A stretch of 64,000 nt of DNA from NCBI GenBank assembly GCA_024711125.1, contig JANJTM010000025.1, positions 1-64,000 on the forward strand, read 5' to 3'. Below, piece after piece: positions 34,467 through 43,313 of this stretch (the stretch's first letter is position 1; every line of letters starts with the position of its first letter). The translations under genes were made by a program, and so were the position numbers. The notes under the pieces are model-generated. The model saw only the letters and a program-made list of their open reading frames with translations. It did not search any database and was not told the DNA's origin. The DNA comes from Rhodothermales bacterium (lineage in GTDB: Bacteria > Bacteroidota > Rhodothermia > Rhodothermales > UBA10348).

Positions 34467-35645
34467 TTGGAAACACCCCGCAAACGCATCGGACTCGCCT
34501 GCGCGGGTGGAGTCGTGGAGGGCGCCTTTTACGAGGTAGGCGCCCTCTACGCGCTTCAGGAGGCCGTGCCCGGTCTCGAACTCCACCGGCTGCACGTCTA
34601 CGTGGGAGTGAGTTCGGGGGCCATCATCGCGAGCTGTCTCGCGGCCGGCATCCCCGTTTCGACGTTGCTCGGCGCCGTGGGCGGGTCGGCGGGTCCCGAG
34701 TTCGAACTCGGGCCGGGCACGCTCTTCCGACCGGACTGGAGGGAATTCTCGGCCCGCCTTTCCGGGGCACCCCAGGCGACCCTCCGTGCGCTCAGGGCAT
34801 GGATCGAGGAGGGGCAGAACGGGGGAGATGCGCTGGCGAGCCTCGCCTCGATCATTCCCGCGGGACTGTTCGACCACGCGCCGATCGAGCGATTCGTCTC
34901 GCGGGTGCTCGAAACCGCCGGCGTCCCGAACCGGTTCGCTGCACTGCCCGCGCCGCTGCGCGTCATCGCGGTGGATGTCGACACCGCGCGTACCGCGGTC
35001 TTCGGAAGTCCTCCGCTCGACCAGGTGCCGGTCTCGCGAGCGGTGCAGGCTTCCACGGCTCTTCCGGTGATGTATCGCCCCGTTGAGATCGACGGGCGGT
35101 CGTACATCGACGGAGTCGCCACGCGCACGCTGCACGCGAGCCTGGCGCTCGACGCCGGGGCCGATCTCGTGCTGTGCGTCAATCCCATCGTGCCCGTCGA
35201 CCTCGGGACCCCGCACGATGGGCCACCCGGGCCGGGGCCCACCCATCTCGCGGACGCCGGCCTTCCGTTCGTGCTGTCGCAGACCTTCCGGACCCTCGTG
35301 CACTCGCGCATGGAGACCGGATTCCGACGGTATCGGCACACGCATCCGGGGACCGACACCCTGCTCGTGGAGCCCAGGCTGGAGGAGCGGGCCCTGTTCT
35401 TCTCGAACATCTTCTCGTTCGCCAACCGCAGAGCGGTCTGCGAGCAGGCCTACCAGGGCACGCGTGCCTGGCTGCGGTCCGAAGCCGACGCCGTCGACGG
35501 CGTGCTGAGCCGCCATGGCCTCGCGCTCGATCGGGACTCCCTCGCCGGTCCGGGGACGGTCCTTTTCGCCGAGCGCCCGGGGCCGACGGTGGACCGATTG
35601 TCCGAAGCCCTGGATCGGCTGGAAGGCCTCCTGAAGACGCTCTAG
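34467..35645 (+). CDS. Patatin-like phospholipase family protein
   Basis: A 392-residue patatin-fold acyl hydrolase with a TTG start. The glycine-rich oxyanion segment is CAGGVVEGAFYEVGAL, the nucleophile is S49 in GVSSG, and the partner aspartate is in YIDGVATRT, completing the Ser-Asp dyad. No signal peptide is seen, so it likely acts in the cytosol or on granule/membrane lipids. It follows the phasin-like gene by 22 bp. Relatives include lipid hydrolases and some intracellular PHA depolymerases; the context suits storage-lipid turnover. Its stop codon overlaps that of the convergent HMG-CoA reductase gene (shared CTAG at 35642-35645). Confidence 0.92.
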   Translation: METPRKRIGLACAGGVVEGAFYEVGALYALQEAVPGLELHRLHVYVGVSSGAIIASCLAAGIPVSTLLGAVGGSAGPEFELGPGTLFRPDWREFSARLSGAPQATLRALRAWIEEGQNGGDALASLASIIPAGLFDHAPIERFVSRVLETAGVPNRFAALPAPLRVIAVDVDTARTAVFGSPPLDQVPVSRAVQASTALPVMYRPVEIDGRSYIDGVATRTLHASLALDAGADLVLCVNPIVPVDLGTPHDGPPGPGPTHLADAGLPFVLSQTFRTLVHSRMETGFRRYRHTHPGTDTLLVEPRLEERALFFSNIFSFANRRAVCEQAYQGTRAWLRSEADAVDGVLSRHGLALDRDSLAGPGTVLFAERPGPTVDRLSEALDRLEGLLKTL

Positions 35646-37183
35646 CGGTTCCGGCCGTACCGCTCGTGGCTGGACACCCAATCGAGCGACGAGATGGCCG
35701 CGGCGAGAGAGAGCTCGCCCGCCAGCACGACCCCAGCGATGATTTCGGCGAGGCGGTTCACGGAGCCCCGCCCGACGCATCCCAGCATCGAGAGGGCTTC
35801 GCGCTGCGTCGGCAGGCCCGTTCCGCCGCCGTGCGTGGCCACGATCAGCGACGGGATCGTGATCGAGACGAAGAGGTCCCCGCCGGGCGTCAGCTCCGAA
35901 TACAGGATCCCCGCGCTCGCCTCCGAAACGTTCGCGACGTCCTGCCCGGTCGCGATGTACAGCGCCGTGATCGCGTTCGCCGAGTGCAGGCCGTTGTTGT
36001 TGGCCCCCGAAAGGATCGACCCCACGTTCGCAACCTGCCCATGGTAGGCAAGGTCTTCCGGGGTTACCCTCATGTGCTGCACGAGCACGTCGCGCCGCAC
36101 GAGAGCCTCGGCCGTGACGCGCTTGCCGCGCGTCCGCATGATGTTGACCTGGGAGGCCTTCTTGTCGGTGGCGAAGTTCGACTCGAGGAAGAAGCGGCGC
36201 ACGCCGGGGGCGTTCTCGAGGATCCAGGAGCACGCGGCGAAGGTCGCCCTTCCGACCATGTTCTGCCCCGCGGCATCGCCGGTGGAGAAATTGAAGCGCA
36301 GGAAAACGAAGTGGTTCGACTGGTACGGATCGATATCGAGGAGTTTCGCCACGCTGGAGGTCGCTTCGGCCTCGCGTGCGATGGGCACGGTATGCTCCCG
36401 GATCCATTCGACGAAACGACGCCCGGCACGCGCGTCGTCGAAGACGAAGACCGGGGCCCGCTGCATGGCGTCGGCGACCACGGTGCACGTGACGCCGCCG
36501 CAGAGATTCAGGACCTTCATGCCGCGATTGTACGAGGCGACCAGCGTGCCCTCGGTGGTGGCCAGCGGAATCAGGAAATCGCCGCTCGCGTGCTCGCCGT
36601 TGATCCGCAGCGGACCGGCCAGGCCCACGGGCACCTGCGCCACGCCCAGGAAGTGCTCGATGTTGCCCTTGGTGACGTGGGGATCGAACGAATAGCTCCC
36701 GGTGTGCTCGAGGAGCGTCCCGGTCCGTTCCGTGACGAACGCACGCCGGTCGGACGCGGCCTGCTCGGCGTAGTCGTCGTCCTTTCCCCGCGGGATGCGG
36801 ATGCGCTCCGGGGGTGCCTCGGCAATGGAATCTTCGACGTCGAAGGCCAGCGATCCGAAGGGCTCGCATCCGAACGACAGCTCCACGGAATGGCGTCCCG
36901 GGGCGAGCGCGGGCACGTCGAGGCGGACGACGACCGACGCCGCGAGGGGAAATGGCAGCGGCGCGTCCTTCGAGATCGAGGCGGGATCCAGTTCCCGGCC
37001 GTCGTCGAGTCGCAATCGCACGCGGGAGGCCGGGATCTCCACGGCGTCGAGCGTGGGCGCGTCGAACGACGTGATCGAAGCGTCGCTGAGCCGGTTCTTC
37101 AGCGAGAACTCGACGCCGTCGGGCGTATTGGCCAGGCTCGCGGCCGTGTAGAGCTTGCGCAGCAGCAGTCGGGGTACGAACAT
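35642..37183 (-). CDS. Hydroxymethylglutaryl-CoA reductase with extra N-terminal domain
   Basis: A 513-residue HMG-CoA reductase, the mevalonate-forming enzyme of isoprenoid synthesis. Catalytic-domain motifs are intact: VAQVPVGLAGPLRI, PLATTEGTLVASYNRG (catalytic Glu), FNFSTGDAAGQNMVG (cofactor region), TDKKASQVN (catalytic Lys) and IVATHGGGTGLPTQ, a pattern nearer to the NADPH-type class I enzymes. About 130 residues precede the catalytic domain; they look beta-rich (RVRLRLDDGRELDP, ASVVVRLDVPAL, GRHSVELSFG) and have no membrane helix. The start MFVPRLLLRKLY at 37183 is chosen as the first ATG with plausible sequence; ATG 37255 would overlap the next promoter region. It is divergent from the SCP2-like gene. 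Confidence 0.92.
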   Translation of the reverse strand: MFVPRLLLRKLYTAASLANTPDGVEFSLKNRLSDASITSFDAPTLDAVEIPASRVRLRLDDGRELDPASISKDAPLPFPLAASVVVRLDVPALAPGRHSVELSFGCEPFGSLAFDVEDSIAEAPPERIRIPRGKDDDYAEQAASDRRAFVTERTGTLLEHTGSYSFDPHVTKGNIEHFLGVAQVPVGLAGPLRINGEHASGDFLIPLATTEGTLVASYNRGMKVLNLCGGVTCTVVADAMQRAPVFVFDDARAGRRFVEWIREHTVPIAREAEATSSVAKLLDIDPYQSNHFVFLRFNFSTGDAAGQNMVGRATFAACSWILENAPGVRRFFLESNFATDKKASQVNIMRTRGKRVTAEALVRRDVLVQHMRVTPEDLAYHGQVANVGSILSGANNNGLHSANAITALYIATGQDVANVSEASAGILYSELTPGGDLFVSITIPSLIVATHGGGTGLPTQREALSMLGCVGRGSVNRLAEIIAGVVLAGELSLAAAISSLDWVSSHERYGRNR

Positions 37184-37254
37184 GGCGTCGGGCGAGTGGG
37201 AGTCCAGGGTCCGGACGGCCGCACACTCGCCCGGGCGCTCAACCGAGAATACCA

Positions 37255-37692
37255 ATGACCGACCTGCCCCGCTACTGGAGCCGAGCCTTCATCGATCGTT
37301 TCGTCGAGCGGCTGAACGAGGATCCCGATTTCCAGCGGGAAGCGGCCACTTTCAGCGACACCATCGTCCTCCAGTGCCTGGACGCCCCGGGCGGACGGGA
37401 TGTCTGCGCCGCGTATACGATCGACTCCGGGTACGTCACCGTCGAAGTCGTCGACGAAGCGGCTCCAAGCGACGAAATCCGCGCGCCGGCGTTCGACGCG
37501 TCGTCGGCCATGGCTCGCGCAACGGCTCCGTACCGGATCTGGAAGGAGCTCGATACGGGCTCGATGAACGTGCTCGGCGCGCTGGCTTCGCCCGAGTACC
37601 GTATCGACGGGCCGAGACTGCGCATCATGATGAATCTCGGCATCATGAACCACATGAGCCGGGTGGCGGCGCTCGTCCCGAAGTCCTACTGA
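37255..37692 (+). CDS. SCP2-like sterol/lipid-carrier family protein
   Basis: A 145-residue cytosolic protein with the SCP2-type pattern: N-terminal helix (AFIDRFVERLNEDPDFQREA), strands (TIVLQCLDAP, YVTVEVVDE), then a helix and PEYRIDGPRLRIMMNLGIMN, where SCP2 domains bind lipids. Bacterial members are thought to bind hydrophobic ligands but few are characterised. It overlaps the 3' end of the convergent WS/DGAT gene by 7 bp and is divergent from HMG-CoA reductase. The family assignment is by pattern and is weaker than for the neighbours. Confidence 0.7.
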   Translation: MTDLPRYWSRAFIDRFVERLNEDPDFQREAATFSDTIVLQCLDAPGGRDVCAAYTIDSGYVTVEVVDEAAPSDEIRAPAFDASSAMARATAPYRIWKELDTGSMNVLGALASPEYRIDGPRLRIMMNLGIMNHMSRVAALVPKSY

Positions 37693-39044
37693 ACGAGGGC
37701 GAGCATTCCGCTCCACTCGGCTTCGAAAGCGCGGACGAGCCCGCGGGGGTCCGAAACGTGTGCCGCGTCCACGGCGAAACCGACCAGAACGCGGTCGGCG
37801 TACGACAGGATCGAGACGCCCAGGCCGATCGATCCCGCGCGCGGAACCCAGAACATCACTTGCTCGAGGGTTCGTCCCGCGAAACGGAGGGCCCGTCGGG
37901 GCCCGGGGACGTTGGTCATCACGGCCGACGACGACGCCGAGAGGGAGCGGACGACCTGGTCCTGGAGCCACCGGGGCCCGGTACCGATTGCCTGGAGGAT
38001 GCCGAGCGCCACCGCGGGCTCCATCGATTGCTTGACGCGGTCCATTCGGGCCCGCACCTCGGCGAAACGGAGGCGCACGTCGACGATTCCGACCGGGAGT
38101 GCCACCAGCACCAGTCCGAAACGGTTGCCGAGCGACAGCGGGGCGTCCGGCGGCCGGAGGTTGACCGGAACGACCGCCCGGATCTCGCAGGCGGGGTCGA
38201 CGGATCCGCGGAGCGCGAGGAACCGTCCCATGCCGCCCGCGAGGACCGTCAGCAGCACGTCGTTAACCGTTCCGCCCAGGGCCTTCGCCGCGCGCTTCAC
38301 GTCCGGAAGGCGGCACGCGGGGGACCAGGCCACGCGTTTCGTGGTGGTCAGCGGGGCGCGGAACGGTGTCGGGCTGTCGGGCGGAACGAGGGCGAACTTC
38401 CCGAGCGCGGCCGCGATGCCCACGCCCTGGCGGGCCCGCAGGAAGGCCCGGTCGGGTTCCATGATCATCGCTACCGTTTCTTCGACCACCGATCCGGCGG
38501 CGCGCACGGTTCCGCGGGCGAGGGACGTCACGAAGTCCAGCGTTCCGCCGGTACCCGGTACGGGTTCGGAGACGGCTTCGACCGGAGGCGCGCCGTCGGC
38601 GAGTCCCAGCAGGACCCCGACCAATGCCATGCCGTCGGCGATTCCGTGGTGCAGCCGCGCCACGACGGCCGATCCCGCGCCGAATTCGGGGATCACCTCG
38701 AACTGCCACGGAGGGCGGTCTGCCGGAAGCGCGAGGCTCATCAGGTCGCCGACGTGCGCTTCGAGCTCGGCTTCCCCCGCGCCGGGCGGAAGGCGGGACT
38801 CGATGACCTGCCGGTCGACCGAGAACCCGGGATCGAGTTCCCAGGTCAGACGGTCACCGGTGCCCGCGAGGCGCCTGCGGAACCGGTCGAAGCGAAGCAG
38901 CCGCTCCTCGACGAGCCGTGCGAACTCGGCGGTCGGCATCGGCCGGTCGAACGTGAGCACCGCCACGATGACCATGCGGTTCTCCGCGTGGTCCATGCGG
39001 ATCCAGGCCGCGTCGGCGGCATCAACCGGGATGCGTTCGCTCAT
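37686..39044 (-). CDS. Wax ester synthase/diacylglycerol acyltransferase (WS/DGAT) family protein
   Basis: A 452-residue acyltransferase of the bacterial WS/DGAT family, which joins acyl-CoA to fatty alcohols or diacylglycerol to make neutral lipids. The condensation-type active site HHGIADG is at residues 132-138 (catalytic H133, D137). The C-terminal domain is present (VNLRPPDAPLSLGNRFGLVL, RALRFAGRTLEQVMFWVP). The length is typical. Its start overlaps the stop of the ArsA-type ATPase gene as ATGA, indicating translational coupling. Storage versus wax-ester production cannot be decided from sequence. Confidence 0.93.
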   Translation of the reverse strand: MSERIPVDAADAAWIRMDHAENRMVIVAVLTFDRPMPTAEFARLVEERLLRFDRFRRRLAGTGDRLTWELDPGFSVDRQVIESRLPPGAGEAELEAHVGDLMSLALPADRPPWQFEVIPEFGAGSAVVARLHHGIADGMALVGVLLGLADGAPPVEAVSEPVPGTGGTLDFVTSLARGTVRAAGSVVEETVAMIMEPDRAFLRARQGVGIAAALGKFALVPPDSPTPFRAPLTTTKRVAWSPACRLPDVKRAAKALGGTVNDVLLTVLAGGMGRFLALRGSVDPACEIRAVVPVNLRPPDAPLSLGNRFGLVLVALPVGIVDVRLRFAEVRARMDRVKQSMEPAVALGILQAIGTGPRWLQDQVVRSLSASSSAVMTNVPGPRRALRFAGRTLEQVMFWVPRAGSIGLGVSILSYADRVLVGFAVDAAHVSDPRGLVRAFEAEWSGMLALVQ

Positions 39045-40225
39045 GGCTGGCGGGGAGAGGCGGCCGTTTCTGCGGGACGGACGAATCGCACGGTGAGCCG
39101 ACCGCCCCCGATCACGTGTCCCGCGGCACGATAGTAAGACAGGTACGACGGAAGCGCCATCGTGCGGCGCTGTCCGCCGACGGTCACGACCAGGCGGTCG
39201 CCCGCCGCGGTGACGGACGTCACGCGGTCACCCGGGAAGGGGAGGTGGAGCAGGTAGTCGTCGCCGTCCGGTTCGATGCGCAGGGTGGGCCCGCGATACA
39301 GCACGGCGCACGGGTCGATTCCGCCGTAGAGATCGTCGGCGATGCGGGCGAGTTCGCCCATTCCGAATACCTCGCGCCGGCGGTGGGGGACCGTGAGGAT
39401 CGGAAGCGGCGCGAACGTGCCCGCGATTTCCTCGAGGTACCCGGCCTGCGCCTCCAGGTACGCCGACCACGCGGGATCGTCCGTGGCCGGAACCACGCGG
39501 TTGACGATCACCGCGTCGACCCCGTACCCGTACACCTGGAGATACGTCCACGCCCGCCGGGCCTCGCGGATCACCATGCGTTCCGGGTTCAGCACCACGC
39601 GGATCGAGGTCACGTCCGGATCGGCCAGCACCTTGTGGATGACCTGGAGCCGCTCGAAAAGCGTGCGCAGCTCGGCGTATCCACGGTCGAGCGGGACGCC
39701 GGTCGCCTTGCGCACCGCATAGCCGACGGTCTGCATCGCGAGTCGCTGGAAAGGGAAGGCCCGCGTGAGCCACCACTCGGTTGCCTGCGGCAGCGTCAGG
39801 AACGTGAGGGTTTCGCCCGTCGGCGCCGAATCCACGACGATCAGGTCGTAGCGCCGCTCGTGGTAGAACCGGTCGAGCCAGAGCAGCGCCGAGCCTTCCC
39901 CCATGCCGGGAAGTGCCGCCAGTTCTTCGGCCGCGATCTCGGGCACGCCCTGCCAACGGGCCACCAGGCGCAGGAGATCGCGCAGGTTCGCCCAGTAGTG
40001 CTGCATCGACCAGTAGAGGTCGATCTCCTGGGCGTCGAGCCGTTCCGCGACGGACACGGGTTCGGGGCCCAGCTCCCGGTCGAGCGCGTCGGCGAGACTG
40101 TGCGCCGGGTCGGAAGAACAGACGAGGGTGCGCAGCCCGGAGGCGGCGGCCCGAAGGGCGGTCGCGGCGGCGCAGGTGGTCTTTCCCACGCCCCCCTTGC
40201 CGGTGAAGAGGAGGATCCTCGTCAT
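39041..40225 (-). CDS. ArsA/Get3-family ATPase with C-terminal HSP20-like domain
   Basis: A 394-residue deviant-Walker ATPase of the ArsA/GET3 family. The P-loop is TGKGGVGKTTC (residues 8-18) and switch-like segments are VVDSAPTGETL and VLNPERMVIREA. The C-terminal 75 residues (DDYLLHLPFPGD, RLVVTVGGQRRTMALPSYLS) match the alpha-crystallin-like domain found on bacterial members. There is only one ATPase half, and the arsenite-binding Cys triad of E. coli ArsA is not apparent, so arsenite export is unlikely. It is coupled by ATGA to the WS/DGAT gene. ATG 40225 is the family start. A role in handling membrane or hydrophobic proteins is possible. Confidence 0.9.
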   Translation of the reverse strand: MTRILLFTGKGGVGKTTCAAATALRAAASGLRTLVCSSDPAHSLADALDRELGPEPVSVAERLDAQEIDLYWSMQHYWANLRDLLRLVARWQGVPEIAAEELAALPGMGEGSALLWLDRFYHERRYDLIVVDSAPTGETLTFLTLPQATEWWLTRAFPFQRLAMQTVGYAVRKATGVPLDRGYAELRTLFERLQVIHKVLADPDVTSIRVVLNPERMVIREARRAWTYLQVYGYGVDAVIVNRVVPATDDPAWSAYLEAQAGYLEEIAGTFAPLPILTVPHRRREVFGMGELARIADDLYGGIDPCAVLYRGPTLRIEPDGDDYLLHLPFPGDRVTSVTAAGDRLVVTVGGQRRTMALPSYLSYYRAAGHVIGGGRLTVRFVRPAETAASPRQP

Positions 40226-40351
40226 GCCGCTCTTTTCACGCAGGCTGCCCGGAGGGCTCCGGGGCCTTTCGTAACTTACGGTTTCCCGCCGCGAACCGCA
40301 TCCGGTGGCTTCCCGCCGGGCTCGCGTCGTCCGAACCGAACCCCGCAGTTC

Positions 40352-42271
40352 ATGAGCACCCGTCCCGCAACGCTCAAGGTCGAATCCGAAGTCCAGAGTT
40401 TCGAGGGCACGCAGCGAGAGCGCGTTCCGGTCCTGATCTTCGACGACCCCGGGCTCATGTCGCTCCAGGTGGCGCGCCGTGTCGCCAACCTGGTCGAGGA
40501 GCGGCGTGTCGTCGGCAAGAAGGCCGTCCTCGGGCTTCCGACGGGCTCGACGCCGATCGGGGTATACGGCCACCTGATCCGGATGCACCGCCAGGAGGGG
40601 CTCGACCTCTCGAACGTCGTCACGTTCAACCTCGACGAGTACTTCCCGATGGACCCGGCGAGCCTGCAGAGCTACCACCGGTTCATGCGGGAGAACTTCT
40701 TCGACCACGTCAACATCCCCGAGTCGCAGATCCACATTCCGCGCGGAAACCTGGCCCGCACCGACGTGGAGACGTTCTGCCTGCAGTACGAGCACGCCAT
40801 CCAGAAGGCGGGCGGAATCGACCTGCTGCTGCTCGGCATCGGCCGATCCGGGCATATCGGGTTCAACGAACCGGGGTCGAACCTGACGACGCGCACGCGC
40901 CTGATCGTACTCGACGAGATCACGAAGAAGGACGCCGCGAGCGACTTCTTCGGCGAGGAGAACGTTCCGCGCGAGGCGATCACCATGGGTGTCGGAACGA
41001 TCCTCGACGCCCGGGAGATCATCCTGCTGGCGACCGGCGAACACAAGGCGCCGATCATCCGGCGCGCCGTGGAGGAGGAGCCGAACAAGGAAGTGACGGC
41101 GTCCTTCCTCCAGCTGCACCGGGACGTCTCGTTCTACGTCGACCGGGCGGCGGCGGGGGCGCTCACGCGGGAAAAGACGCCATGGCTCGTGCAGACCGTC
41201 CGGTGGACCCGGGAGCTGTCGAAGCGGGCGGTGATCTGGTTGTCGCAGCAGACCGGGAAGGCGCTCATGCGCCTCGAGGAGGGTGATTTCCACCGGTATC
41301 ACCTGCACGAGCTGCTCCAGGCCTGGCCCGATACGGACTCGCTGCTCCGCGAGGTCTTCGAGGACCTCCGTGGGCGCATCCGCTACCAGGACCAGCTCCT
41401 CAAGGGAGAAAAGGTCATCCTGTTCAGTCCGCACCCCGACGACGACGTCATCTCCATGGGCGGAATGCTGGACAAGCTGGTGCAGAACCGGAACGACGTC
41501 ACGGTGGCGTACATGACGAACGGCTCCGTGGCCGTTTTCGATTCGGACGTCCGGCGCTACCTGCACTTCATGGAACTGGGCATGCCGGCCTGGGACCTGC
41601 CGAAGAAGACCGTCGCCGACCTTCAGAAGCGCTACGCCGAGATCCGGGCCTTCCTCGACACGAAGAGACCCGGCGAGGTGGATACCGGGACCGTACAGCA
41701 GATCAAGGCCTACATCCGCTACGCCGAGGCGATCGCCGGGATCGAGGTCATGGGGCTCGGATCCTCGCATGCCCGTTTCCTCGACATGCCGTTCTACCGG
41801 ACGGGACGCGTGAAGAAGGATCCCATCGGACCGGAGGACGTCGCGATCGTGCGCGGCCTGCTGTCCGAATTGCAGCCTTCGCACATCTTCGTCGCCGGCG
41901 ACCTGTCCGATCCGCACGGCACGCACCGCATGTGTTACCAGGCGATCGCGCTGGCTCTGGAGGAGTACAGGACCGAAGTCGGCGAGAGGGCGCCGCTGGT
42001 ATGGCTCTACCGGGGCGCGTGGCAGGAGTGGGAAATCGACCGGGCCGACGTGTTCATCCCGATGTCGAAGGCCAACCTCAACCGGAAGATCGAGGCCATC
42101 TTCAAGCACGAAAGCCAGAAGGACCGCGCCATGTTTCCCGGGGCCTACGACAGCCGGGAGTTCTGGGAACGTGCCCGGGACCGCAATACCCAGACGGCCG
42201 AAGCGCTCAATGCCCTCGGCTTGCCCGAGTTCTACGCGGCCGAGGCGTACGTCTGCGTTCGGTCGATGTAG
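40352..42271 (+). CDS. nagB: Glucosamine-6-phosphate deaminase fused to a PIG-L deacetylase
   Basis: A 639-residue two-domain protein. Residues 1 to about 300 form a NagB domain (LGLPTGSTPIGVYGHLI, VVTFNLDEYFPM, LLLGIGRSGHIGFNEPGS) that converts glucosamine-6-phosphate to fructose-6-phosphate and ammonia. From about 345 a PIG-L/LmbE domain follows with zinc motif FSPHPDDDVISMGGML and a later DLSDPHGTHRM, a deacetylase fold acting on N-acetyl sugars. The fusion is common in Bacteroidota and suggests deacetylation and deamination of GlcNAc derivatives in one chain. ATG 40352 gives the family N-terminus; the frame is open upstream through arsA antisense. A TAACTT box lies at 40272-40277. Confidence 0.95.
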   Translation: MSTRPATLKVESEVQSFEGTQRERVPVLIFDDPGLMSLQVARRVANLVEERRVVGKKAVLGLPTGSTPIGVYGHLIRMHRQEGLDLSNVVTFNLDEYFPMDPASLQSYHRFMRENFFDHVNIPESQIHIPRGNLARTDVETFCLQYEHAIQKAGGIDLLLLGIGRSGHIGFNEPGSNLTTRTRLIVLDEITKKDAASDFFGEENVPREAITMGVGTILDAREIILLATGEHKAPIIRRAVEEEPNKEVTASFLQLHRDVSFYVDRAAAGALTREKTPWLVQTVRWTRELSKRAVIWLSQQTGKALMRLEEGDFHRYHLHELLQAWPDTDSLLREVFEDLRGRIRYQDQLLKGEKVILFSPHPDDDVISMGGMLDKLVQNRNDVTVAYMTNGSVAVFDSDVRRYLHFMELGMPAWDLPKKTVADLQKRYAEIRAFLDTKRPGEVDTGTVQQIKAYIRYAEAIAGIEVMGLGSSHARFLDMPFYRTGRVKKDPIGPEDVAIVRGLLSELQPSHIFVAGDLSDPHGTHRMCYQAIALALEEYRTEVGERAPLVWLYRGAWQEWEIDRADVFIPMSKANLNRKIEAIFKHESQKDRAMFPGAYDSREFWERARDRNTQTAEALNALGLPEFYAAEAYVCVRSM

Positions 42272-42289
42272 ACCGAGGGGCGCCGAAGC

Positions 42290-43312
42290 TCACGCGGCGA
42301 GCGCCCGCGCGACGGCGATCAACGCGGCGTCGATGTCGGCGCGGCCCAGGTCCCGGTACGTGACCGCGCGCAGCGTATGCCGGGCGAACGCGGCGACCAA
42401 CACCCCGGCTTCCTTAAGGCGTGCAACGACTTCCGTGGCGGCACGGTCGGGCACGTCGAACATGACGATGTTCGTCTCCACCCGGTCCGGATCGACCGAG
42501 ACCCCCCGGATGGAGGCGAGTCCGGAGGCCAACCGGCGGGCGTTCTCGTGATCGACCGCGAGGTCGTCGCGGTGGTGTTCCAGCGCATGGAGTCCGGCCG
42601 CGGCGAGCAGTCCGACCTGGCGCATGCCTCCGCCCAGCATCTTGCGGTAGCGGCGCGCTTCGGAAATGAGCTCGGTCGGACCGACAAGGACCGACCCCAC
42701 CGGTGCGCCGAGGCCCTTCGACAGGCAGACGGATACGGTGTCGAACGGAGCGACGAGGTCGCGTTCGGGGATGCCCGTCGCGACCGACGCATTCCAGATG
42801 CGCGCACCGTCGCAGTGGAAGGCCAGGCCGCGCGCCCGCGCGACGCGCTCGATCGCCAGGACGTCCGGGTGGCGCAACACGACGCCACCGGCCTTGTTGT
42901 GCGTGTTCTCGAGCGCCACCACGCGCGGTTGAGGCTCCCAGTAATGCCCCGGGCGGATGGCGTTCTCGACGTCCGCGGCCGAGAGGTGCCCACGGGAGCC
43001 CTCGACGGTACGCAGCTGGACGCCCCACAGGGCGGCCGAAGCCGCCGATTCGTAGTTCGCGATGTGGCACCCGGCCTCGCAGACCACCTCGTCGCCGGGA
43101 CGGGTATGCAGTCGCACGGCGAGCTGATTACCCATCACGCCGGAAGAGACGAAGAGTGCCGCCTCCTTGCCGAGGCGCTCCGCGACGACCTCCTGGAGAC
43201 GGATGGCCGTCGGATCTTCGGAGAAGACGTCGTCTCCCACCTCGGCCGCGGCCATCGCGCGCCGCATCGCGTCGGTGGGACGGGTGAGGGTATCGCTACG
43301 GAGATCGATCAT
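42290..43312 (-). CDS. ltaE: Low-specificity L-threonine aldolase
   Basis: A 340-residue PLP enzyme that splits L-threonine/L-allo-threonine into glycine and acetaldehyde. It begins MIDLRSDTLTRPTDAMRRAM, the standard family start, and has VGDDVFSEDPT, ALENTHNKAGG and the PLP lysine K199 in VSVCLSKGLGAPVGS. The start at 43312 lies 1 bp after the mtgA stop, so the two are in one operon with greA. Upstream in-frame codons overlap mtgA and look unnatural. Cytoplasmic; no odd features. Confidence 0.95.
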   Translation of the reverse strand: MIDLRSDTLTRPTDAMRRAMAAAEVGDDVFSEDPTAIRLQEVVAERLGKEAALFVSSGVMGNQLAVRLHTRPGDEVVCEAGCHIANYESAASAALWGVQLRTVEGSRGHLSAADVENAIRPGHYWEPQPRVVALENTHNKAGGVVLRHPDVLAIERVARARGLAFHCDGARIWNASVATGIPERDLVAPFDTVSVCLSKGLGAPVGSVLVGPTELISEARRYRKMLGGGMRQVGLLAAAGLHALEHHRDDLAVDHENARRLASGLASIRGVSVDPDRVETNIVMFDVPDRAATEVVARLKEAGVLVAAFARHTLRAVTYRDLGRADIDAALIAVARALAA

Positions 43313-43313
43313 G

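Noticed and set aside
39041-40225. Arsenite efflux ATPase ArsA
   Set aside because: It has a single ATPase half with an HSP20-like tail and no evident arsenite cysteine triad or ars genes around it.
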